From a virus, in the IMG/VR virus record IMGVR_UViG_3300049893_001743, positions 1-54,153 of that record: a DNA stretch of 54,153 nt. One strand, written 5' to 3'. This document shows, piece after piece, positions 48,080-54,153 of the stretch. The stretch's first letter is position 1. Each line of letters begins with the position of its first letter. The position numbers and the translations under genes were made by a program. The notes beneath the pieces are model-generated. The model ran no database searches and was not told where the DNA came from. It saw only the letters and a list, made by a program, of their open reading frames with translations.

Positions 48080-48655
48080 TTATTCTGTTGTTTGAGCTTC
48101 TTCACGGGCATCCTCGCCAGTGAGCTTAGGTTTATAGTACGACTCTCCACCTTCTTTCCATTTCTCAATGGGGAGATTTCGCACTCTCTCTAAAGATTCA
48201 AGGCCAGGCCTCTGCCGAAGCTTGGTTGCTTGCTTTAAAGGCATGAATCCAAGTATGGAATCACCTCTTTCTATTGTGCCTATTGCGGTAAATAGGCTCC
48301 TGGAAAGGTCAGGAAAGTACGTACGGTTAGCTATATGCCACCCTCGTACAGTTGTTGCCCTATCGATCATCCGTTTATCTTTATTGATCCAACGGAATGC
48401 GAATCGAGAGGAATACTTTTTGTCTACCTCATCAGGAAGGGATAATGAGTGTTTACCTTCAGGGAGGTCTACTTCTTTGACTTCGATATCGTCTAGAGAC
48501 TTAGGCTGTTCTCTAAGCTTCTCATGAACGTATGCGTCAATATTGGATGTGAGGACTAGGGGCTGTGCGGATTGAGTTTCTTCAGCCTTCGGCTCATCTT
48601 TTACTTCGGGCTTAACTTCTTGCTTAGGCTCTTCCTTCTTATCCCATCTACCCAT
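48080..48655 (-). CDS. Late virion-assembly protein with disordered N-terminus
   Basis: 191 residues from ATG at 48655 by TGATG overlap. The first about 35 residues are Glu/Lys/Pro-rich (KEEPKQEVKPEVKDEPK), then a folded part with SSRFAFRWINKDKRMIDRA and VRGWHIANRTYFPD. Lies between scaffold and decoration. Role in head assembly inferred from place. Confidence 0.5.
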   Translation of the reverse strand: MGRWDKKEEPKQEVKPEVKDEPKAEETQSAQPLVLTSNIDAYVHEKLREQPKSLDDIEVKEVDLPEGKHSLSLPDEVDKKYSSRFAFRWINKDKRMIDRATTVRGWHIANRTYFPDLSRSLFTAIGTIERGDSILGFMPLKQATKLRQRPGLESLERVRNLPIEKWKEGGESYYKPKLTGEDAREEAQTTE

Positions 48656-49464
48656 CACGCACCACCTTTTCTTCTCTCATCGAGAATTTTACGTTCTCTG
48701 GCGTAATCCTCTGGCTTAATACCGTTGGATTTACAGAATTCCAGGTCATCTTTGGATAGAACTATCTTTGTGGTTGAGGGAGAGGAGGAGGCTTGAGATA
48801 CGGTGCCGGCTCCAGCCCTGGCCTGTCTATTGACCTCAGTTTGGACCAACTTCTTAGTAACAGTATCAAGTTTGCCTTGTTCACGGAGTTTAAGCTCCAT
48901 GTCATGCATAGCTAAGACAGGACCGAATGGATCTGCGGTATAGTCAATGTTCTCTGAGACGATTTGTTGGTACAAGAGTGCTTTCTCGCTCATGGCATCG
49001 GCTAACTCTGGATGACGCTCAAGGACCTGACGCTTGGACTTCTCAAAGTTCTCTCTGCGTCTAGTTTCTTGAGCTTCTATGAGTTGTTGCTGGCGTTCTT
49101 TCTCCATTAGGTTCTTGAAGCGTAACTCGGCTAACTCCTCTACGGTTGCCTTCCAGTCTTTGTTGAGCTTCTCATCCCATTCAGAGGGGGGGCTTTGAGG
49201 CTGACTAGGCTGTGAGGGCGGTTGCATTTGAGAGAGGAGGCGTTCTAGTTTTTCCTCTAACTTGCGAGCCGAGGTATTTTGATAGTTAATACCTTTTTGG
49301 ATCTTCTCTAGTTGTTCAATAGTGACATATTGAGGCTCAGATTTAGGCTTGGGTTCTGGCTTAACAGGCTTATTGTCCTGGTCAAGCTCAACCTCCTGAT
49401 GGTCTGAGGGACTCTCAGGCACTACCTTCTCCTCTTTCACTGCTGAGGGCGTATTAGTTTTCAT
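48655..49464 (-). CDS. Scaffolding protein
   Basis: 269 residues: acidic, Lys/Glu/Pro-rich N-terminus, long helices (LEKIQKGINYQNTSARKLEE, RRENFEKSKRQVLERHPELA) and a basic C-terminus (FCKSNGIKPEDYARERKILD) suited to bind coat protein. Position between portal and coat is typical. Confidence 0.7.
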   Translation of the reverse strand: MKTNTPSAVKEEKVVPESPSDHQEVELDQDNKPVKPEPKPKSEPQYVTIEQLEKIQKGINYQNTSARKLEEKLERLLSQMQPPSQPSQPQSPPSEWDEKLNKDWKATVEELAELRFKNLMEKERQQQLIEAQETRRRENFEKSKRQVLERHPELADAMSEKALLYQQIVSENIDYTADPFGPVLAMHDMELKLREQGKLDTVTKKLVQTEVNRQARAGAGTVSQASSSPSTTKIVLSKDDLEFCKSNGIKPEDYARERKILDERRKGGA

Positions 49465-49484
49465 TGTATTACTCCTTCTTTCTC

Positions 49485-49751
49485 CTAGTTGTAGGGCTGT
49501 TCTTCTTCTGTACTTACTTGTGTGTTACGTTCTACTTCATAAATAGCTTGAGATATTCCGTCTATGATTCCTTGTAGACGGTTGGCTCCATCATAGTCAT
49601 GGATGCGAAGGTTTTCCGACTTCTCCTTCTCTTTTCTTATCGAGAGCCTCTCCCATAGGGCCTGACACATTCTCCACTGACGGTTGTTGACCAGGCTTTT
49701 CAGAAGCTCCTTGTCCTCCTTTGTCAGGTAATCCTGCTGAGACACTTCCAC
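49485..49751 (-). CDS. Small helical late protein, 88 aa
   Basis: Helical (YLTKEDKELLKSLVNNRQW, DYDGANRLQGIIDGISQAIY). Overlaps the portal gene's last 155 nt in another frame; a start at an internal ATG (49670) would still overlap. Both reading frames look coding: the portal tail is low complexity, this one structured. Unknown role, perhaps portal-associated. Confidence 0.55.
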   Translation of the reverse strand: MEVSQQDYLTKEDKELLKSLVNNRQWRMCQALWERLSIRKEKEKSENLRIHDYDGANRLQGIIDGISQAIYEVERNTQVSTEEEQPYN

Positions 49752-51858
49752 CTCCTACTTTTGCCATTAGCGCCATCATTTGTTGCAACATGGCAAAATG
49801 TTGCTCTACGTGTAATTTATTGTACTCCATGATCTGGTTTGTCAATTCAGGGGCTGTTTGCTGAAGTTCCAGGAAATGAGGGGATTTGGCGAACTCTAAG
49901 TGTTTGTGGATATGGAATAGATGATTCTCTGCCATTTGGGGTATGACACGGGAGAAGTCACCGTTAAGCATTAGAGTATTCTCATCTTCTGGGTCAGTTA
50001 CGTCATCGGTCATAGGGGCAGGACCAAGGTAGCGTTCAGGGTCACGTCCATAGGCCTTGAGGAAATCAGCCGTTACGGTGTATATCTTAACGGGGTCAGT
50101 TCCTACGAGAACATTCTGCATGAGGATGGAATACATCATGCCCATGAGTTGGCGTTCGGTTTCCTTTGAACCCATGGAGGGATCGGCTAATTGGAAGGCC
50201 GTGAATTCTCCGTTTATTCCTTGGGCTGAGAGTTCACCATCTGAGAATATCTTTTCACCTTTTTCTCCAAGCACCTTCTCTTCCATGCCGATGGGGATAT
50301 TTAGTTGGATGATATCCAGGTGTTGCTGAACTATGCGTGAAGCTCCGAAGCGCAGACGCTCAGATGGAAGAGAGAAGCGTATCTCGGCAGATTGGACGAT
50401 AGCTTGGGTCCTTGTAGCTGTACCTGAACCACCTACGGTCCCAGACTCACGACCCATGACGTATTCAGAGGCGGCTGTGAGGCGTTCTATGAATTCAAGA
50501 GTAAGGCGTATGGCGTTTATGAGGCGTTCTGTCGGGATGTCTAGAGGAGGAAAGTAGACGTTCCTGTTGGGGTCTGTTACAGGCATACCCTTGTTGGGGC
50601 CAAGCTTAATGGCAGGGGCATCTACGTCTCCCGAAGGGTCATAGAAGAATGGGCGTAAGACTCCTAGCGTATTGGCATCTGTCATTTGGTTAAAGATGGC
50701 ATCTACTTCTTCTGCAAGTTCACGGACTTTGGTAAGAACGCCCTCGCCCTCTAGGTCATCTGGACGTTGGAGATAGTTGTCATATTTTGTGAGGTCTAAA
50801 GGGCGTTTCCCAGACTTTGTGACATCACGCATGCGGATACCGCCCAGGTAAACTCTGTGTTCGGGTGATACCCAGACTCGGACAGATTCGGGTGTTCCTA
50901 CGCCATCTACGTCGTAGTGCATGTATTCACGGACTACCTCAACGGGGATGTTGCGGATCTTAATTCTACGAAGGCGTTCACGCTCAGATGGGTCCGCATT
51001 TTCAGGTATGCCTGGGACTATAATCTTGGTACGTAGTTCATCTAGGTTGATTATGGCTCCACTTAATTCTAGTTCCTCTAGGATACGGAAGGGGACTTCT
51101 TCTCGTATGATAACGGGATCTTTTTGGATATCACGGGAGTGTTTTAGGAAGAAAACGCTATCCTTGGGAATGACACGGGATTTAGTCTTCTCAACCTTGA
51201 TTTGCTTGGGAACCTTAGTTTTGCCGGCTCCTACGGGCTGACCGTCTGGACCTAGAACATCGAGTTCCTCTGTGGTGTGGTTAACTTCTACGTCCCAGTA
51301 AGTTTCTGTGAGAGAGTCTCCGATACTGGCGGTATGCTTAGTCCAGAAGTCGAAGAAGGGTCGCATGGGTGACCATACACGCACCCACCAGTCCATGAAT
51401 TTAGAAATGCGTTCTGTCTTAGGGACATAGACGCTTGCCATGGCTCTCCATCTGGTCAAGTCTTCGTTCCATACAGAAGGGAAGAGACGGGCATGGATGA
51501 GGTCTACTACGGATGTGGCAATACGGATGGAGCGGTTAGAGCAGAATTTCCATGGGACATCCTTGGGGATACGATTCCCATTGTACATATCTATGATACG
51601 TTTGTACCATTCCTTGAAGTTGAGTTTTTCTCCCTTGGAAGTGGTTCCGTAATCTACTTTCTCCTTATCTGACTTGGCTCTCTCATAGTCATCTAGAACC
51701 GTATCTAAGAGCATCTGGAACAGATTAGGATCTCTGGTTATTTGTATATCAATAGGAGAGGAGCCAGACTGCGAAGCATCTGCGGTTTGGTCTACGTTTA
51801 TAGGTGTGGCAGGTTCGGCCTGGCCCCTCTCTTCTAACTTTGTCTCAAGTCCTGGCAT
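49597..51858 (-). CDS. Portal protein
   Basis: 753 residues, large like P22-class portals. LNFKEWYKRIIDMYNGNRIP, SNRSIRIATSVVDLIHARLF, FMDWWVRVWSPMRPFFDF in the N-terminal half, and QMTDANTLGVLRPFFYD, EFIERLTAASEYVMG in the wing/clip part are the signatures. It forms the dodecameric ring for DNA entry and exit. The Gly/Pro/Gln C-terminus may be a disordered barrel substitute. ATG lies directly after the upstream stop. Confidence 0.85.
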   Translation of the reverse strand: MPGLETKLEERGQAEPATPINVDQTADASQSGSSPIDIQITRDPNLFQMLLDTVLDDYERAKSDKEKVDYGTTSKGEKLNFKEWYKRIIDMYNGNRIPKDVPWKFCSNRSIRIATSVVDLIHARLFPSVWNEDLTRWRAMASVYVPKTERISKFMDWWVRVWSPMRPFFDFWTKHTASIGDSLTETYWDVEVNHTTEELDVLGPDGQPVGAGKTKVPKQIKVEKTKSRVIPKDSVFFLKHSRDIQKDPVIIREEVPFRILEELELSGAIINLDELRTKIIVPGIPENADPSERERLRRIKIRNIPVEVVREYMHYDVDGVGTPESVRVWVSPEHRVYLGGIRMRDVTKSGKRPLDLTKYDNYLQRPDDLEGEGVLTKVRELAEEVDAIFNQMTDANTLGVLRPFFYDPSGDVDAPAIKLGPNKGMPVTDPNRNVYFPPLDIPTERLINAIRLTLEFIERLTAASEYVMGRESGTVGGSGTATRTQAIVQSAEIRFSLPSERLRFGASRIVQQHLDIIQLNIPIGMEEKVLGEKGEKIFSDGELSAQGINGEFTAFQLADPSMGSKETERQLMGMMYSILMQNVLVGTDPVKIYTVTADFLKAYGRDPERYLGPAPMTDDVTDPEDENTLMLNGDFSRVIPQMAENHLFHIHKHLEFAKSPHFLELQQTAPELTNQIMEYNKLHVEQHFAMLQQMMALMAKVGGGSVSAGLPDKGGQGASEKPGQQPSVENVSGPMGEALDKKREGEVGKPSHP

Positions 51859-52035
51859 TTATTTACCCTGCCATGTTTTCCTGAAAGAGTGACGTTTAGT
51901 GGAGCTTCCTTCTGGGCAACAAGAGTCGCTCATTTCTTTTCTGTGAAGCTTGGCTTTGCCTATGGCATAACGTCCATCTGAGCCGACCCCTCTATCGTTA
52001 GGAACGCTTATCTTCTGAGGCTTTGCTTGGGACAT
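51859..52035 (-). CDS. Small basic late protein, 58 aa
   Basis: ATG inside the last codons of the TerS gene; the stop abuts the portal ATG with GGCAGGG near its end as ribosome site for portal. Product MSQAKPQKISVPNDRG ... DSCCPEGSSTKRHSFRKTWQ is basic with a CC pair. No family; gene order suggests packaging or portal assembly. Confidence 0.5.
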   Translation of the reverse strand: MSQAKPQKISVPNDRGVGSDGRYAIGKAKLHRKEMSDSCCPEGSSTKRHSFRKTWQGK

Positions 52036-52681
52036 CTATGATCTCCTTTGATTTAGCTTTCTTTATCTTATCTAGAAGCCATTCACGCTTGGCTTCAAGT
52101 TCCTCATCGGACATAATGTTGTATTGATTGAGGGTGAGAGAGTGTATGCCGTCACCCTCCATCTCCTTGCGAGAATGCTCTATCGTAGTCAACAACTCTC
52201 GCACGTTTCCTTTGGTCTTGGCTTTCTCGTATAGCTTCTCTACACGTTCCAAGCGGACCTTCTTGTGAGACATTGGAACATCTTCCAAGGTAGCTAAGTA
52301 TTCCTGCCTGTATTTGCTTATGATAGGTTGCCATTTTTTAGTGGATTTGTAGGCGGTGACGAGGGATGGTGTAATGGAGATGCGGAATATGTCTTGGACT
52401 TGTTCCACGATGTCGGATGGTGTGACATATTTTGCAATACCACGCAGTATGTAATCTTTAACGTCATATCTTTCGTCCAGTTTTCCTATGCCAGTCTTTC
52501 CACGACCTTTGTTCACGTCTTCAAGGTCGGATGTTTTTATGAGGTACTCATCCTTCGTGTCCTCTGGATTTACAATAACAGGTTCTTGTCCTTGTGCAAC
52601 TTGCTTAGAGGTGTCACGAGGCGCAGGAGCAGGTTTCTTATGGAACGGATTAAGGTTAGTAAGGAGCTTCTTCAAGTTCAT
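51998..52681 (-). CDS. Terminase small subunit
   Basis: 227 residues. DVKDYILRGIAKYVTPSDIV is a helix-turn-helix-like DNA-binding part, and YKSTKKWQPIISKYRQEYLA then VPMSHKKVRLERVEKLYEKA is the oligomerisation-type helix pattern of DUF2280/TerS proteins. The flexible Pro-rich N-terminus (NPFHKKPAPAPRD) is unusual. It overlaps terL by 26 nt; order terL then terS is the reverse of common, but seen in some phages. Confidence 0.72.
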   Translation of the reverse strand: MNLKKLLTNLNPFHKKPAPAPRDTSKQVAQGQEPVIVNPEDTKDEYLIKTSDLEDVNKGRGKTGIGKLDERYDVKDYILRGIAKYVTPSDIVEQVQDIFRISITPSLVTAYKSTKKWQPIISKYRQEYLATLEDVPMSHKKVRLERVEKLYEKAKTKGNVRELLTTIEHSRKEMEGDGIHSLTLNQYNIMSDEELEAKREWLLDKIKKAKSKEIIDVPSKASEDKRS

Positions 52682-54098
52682 AATCTATTCCTGCCATACG
52701 GCTTGAGGTTGGGTTGGACATGCATAGGTAGCGTACACAGTCAGCTCCGTGAGTCTCCTTGTCCTTGGATTTCTCCTTGGGGTCCTTCTCATCTGCAGTT
52801 TTGCCGATCCACTCCTCGTATTGGTGGTTCATGATGGAGTGTATAGTCTTGGGAGCGAGGTACTTGTGGAAGAAGAGTTTAGGCTTATTGGTGTGGGAGA
52901 TGGGCATATCTTTGTCGTAGTGGAGGTACTCTTTTACCTTAAGACGGCCTTCGTCCTTGGCGTCATCGGCTTCTATCCAGCCTCCACAGCCGGCATGATA
53001 GAGTTCCTGGATGACGGTACGGCCCGTGGTTATAAGGGGCTTGCGACCAAAGTTAGGGTCTATGATGCGTTTTTTCATGCGGTAGCCTTGCTTGCGTTCG
53101 TGGGACTTTATCATGGTAGCTAGTTCCTGGATGGTGCAGTGAACGGATAGCTCAGAGTGTACGAATACGTCATCATTGCGGTCTATGATGGCCCATATGA
53201 CATGGTGCGGTTGGCGGTCATGGGGGTCTAGGATGGAGATGACGGGATCTGGGTATTGGTAGGAGAATTCTATCTTGTGGACATCACAGAATTCCCTGTA
53301 GACGATACCTCTTAGATGATAGAACTTTCCGTGGATGCGAGTCTCACGGGTCTCATCATCCCACATGGTTTCAAATTTCTTGATATTCTCCTCTGAGAGA
53401 ATGGGATTTCCCTTAATATCGAACTTGTTGTCCCGCATATCCACGATGAAGGATTCGATGCGTTGTCCGTCTGATTTATCAACTAGCTCCTCCTTCATCC
53501 ATGGCTCAATTAGGGGGGTAAAGGTTAGGATGGCACGACCTCCACGGTCAATTAAGCCACGCATGATGGCATCGAAGCGTTTCTTGGATTGAGGCTCATC
53601 TCCCCAATAGAAGTCCCAGTCCTGGGATTCGAATTTCATAACGTCTTGTTCGTTGGATAGGAAGTCTACTGTGGATCCGTCTGCACATACGATACGGGCA
53701 ATGTAGCCACCTGTTATACGCTTAATGTGGGTTATGTAATTTGAGGGAAGGTAGGACATAATCTTGGGTTCGATAACCTTCTCCACGATGGCGTTATCGG
53801 TTCCAACTACTACAGCCTTGATGGGGTGGAAAAAGCGGCGTTTACGAGGGAAGTAATCGGGATATTTTCGTGTAAGGTGCATGGAGAGTTCAACTGCCCC
53901 TATGGTAGATTTACCCGACCTATTCCCTCCAGAAAAAAGAATTATATCGGCTTCAGATTTGTGGGCCTTAAGTTGCATCGGGTTAGGAATATAATATTTC
54001 AGGCCCTCCGAAGTGCGTCGCCTTTGGCGGATCGCATCTATGGCCTCCAGCTCGGCTAAGGCCTGCCGCAATGTCAGTTCGTCCTGCACCTGTTCCAT
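52656..54098 (-). CDS. terL: Terminase large subunit
   Basis: 480 residues. ATPase: Walker A FSGGNRSGKST (about 55-65), Walker B FYWGDEP at 163-169, motif III LTFTP. Nuclease: ISILDPHDR (Asp291), IIDPNFG (Asp348) and HGADCVRY (Asp454) are the RNase H-type acids. It drives DNA packaging through the portal. First gene of the leftward late operon, six bases from a candidate -10. Confidence 0.92.
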   Translation of the reverse strand: MEQVQDELTLRQALAELEAIDAIRQRRRTSEGLKYYIPNPMQLKAHKSEADIILFSGGNRSGKSTIGAVELSMHLTRKYPDYFPRKRRFFHPIKAVVVGTDNAIVEKVIEPKIMSYLPSNYITHIKRITGGYIARIVCADGSTVDFLSNEQDVMKFESQDWDFYWGDEPQSKKRFDAIMRGLIDRGGRAILTFTPLIEPWMKEELVDKSDGQRIESFIVDMRDNKFDIKGNPILSEENIKKFETMWDDETRETRIHGKFYHLRGIVYREFCDVHKIEFSYQYPDPVISILDPHDRQPHHVIWAIIDRNDDVFVHSELSVHCTIQELATMIKSHERKQGYRMKKRIIDPNFGRKPLITTGRTVIQELYHAGCGGWIEADDAKDEGRLKVKEYLHYDKDMPISHTNKPKLFFHKYLAPKTIHSIMNHQYEEWIGKTADEKDPKEKSKDKETHGADCVRYLCMSNPTSSRMAGIDYELEEAPY

Positions 54099-54104
54099 GA
54101 CTGA

Positions 54105-54132
54105 ACGCTAGCACAATGAAGGTGCGTGTCAA
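54105..54132 (-). promoter_or_regulatory. Candidate late promoter before terminase
   Basis: Minus strand TTGACA (54132-54127), 16-bp spacer, TAGCGT (54110-54105), ATG of terL at 54098. The -10 matches weakly. Same CTTGACA phrase as at 336, 364 and 27.2 kb; leader almost absent, as at 27.2 kb. Confidence 0.35.
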
Positions 54133-54153
54133 GAAGCGAGGGGCGGTATAGGG

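Noticed and set aside
1-54153. CRISPR array, integrase, att site or diversity-generating retroelement
   Set aside because: No regular repeat-spacer array, no tyrosine or serine recombinase motifs, no reverse transcriptase; the Cas4-like nuclease is part of a recombination set.
1-54153. Direct terminal repeats at the two window ends
   Set aside because: First and last 50 bases do not match by eye, so completeness and circularity cannot be claimed.

Overview
This 54.2 kb window looks like most or all of a tailed double-stranded DNA phage genome from an uncultivated source. It carries large terminase, small terminase, portal, scaffold, HK97-fold capsid, several fibre/spike proteins, a lysis set and a phage recombination module. 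No tape-measure, sheath or tube gene is recognisable, so a podovirus-like (short-tailed) particle is the best inference. The host cannot be named from the sequence. The seroconversion-like glycan genes and a secreted SleB-type hydrolase suggest a bacterium with a complex surface polysaccharide. All three standard stop codons are used.

Layout. Bases 1-428 are a noncoding control region with palindromic repeats and TTGACA boxes. Bases 429-12,879 are a rightward block of small, overlapping early genes: SleB-like endolysin, an amino-DNA methyltransferase, zinc-ribbon proteins, a recombination set (Cas4-like nuclease, Sak4-like ATPase, probable SSB, RusA) and a C5 methyltransferase. Inside it is a leftward RepA-like helicase gene (3,920-4,873), flanked on one side by a candidate iteron/hairpin origin and on the other by divergent promoters facing a small HTH regulator. 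Bases 8,194-8,683 hold no gene but fold into what looks like a large structured RNA with two tRNA-like closures.

The centre of interest is 11.8-27.2 kb, a leftward, densely overlapping glycan-modification cassette joined at its edge by one rightward radical SAM gene. It encodes three radical SAM enzymes (one B12-type, one SPASM-type), four GT2 glycosyltransferases (one Dpm1/GtrB-like), two polytopic GT-C-like membrane proteins (one YfhO-like, one TMTC-like with TPR), three SAM methyltransferases, a NodB-type deacetylase, GDP-mannose 4,6-dehydratase, an NAD-dependent epimerase/dehydratase, a sugar-nucleotide cupin and a GroES-like co-chaperonin. The simplest reading is a greatly expanded gtr-type seroconversion system. 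Modified sugars would be made, loaded on polyprenyl phosphate by the Dpm1-like enzyme, and transferred outside the membrane by the GT-C proteins to host surface glycan or protein. That would change the receptor and exclude rival phages. Virion glycosylation is the main alternative.

Bases 27.3-54.1 kb are the leftward late block, read from the right end: TerL, TerS, portal, scaffold, decoration, capsid, then a long series of beta-rich receptor-binding proteins (duplicated beta-rich spike, beta-helix tailspike, a 1,166-residue fibre built of about ten tandem repeats, LamG-type proteins). After these come a holin/XhlA-like set, connector and tail-tube-closure candidates, an HExxH protein and three probable ejection proteins. 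Early and late blocks diverge from the two window ends, so if the molecule is circular or circularly permuted the ends form one divergent control region.
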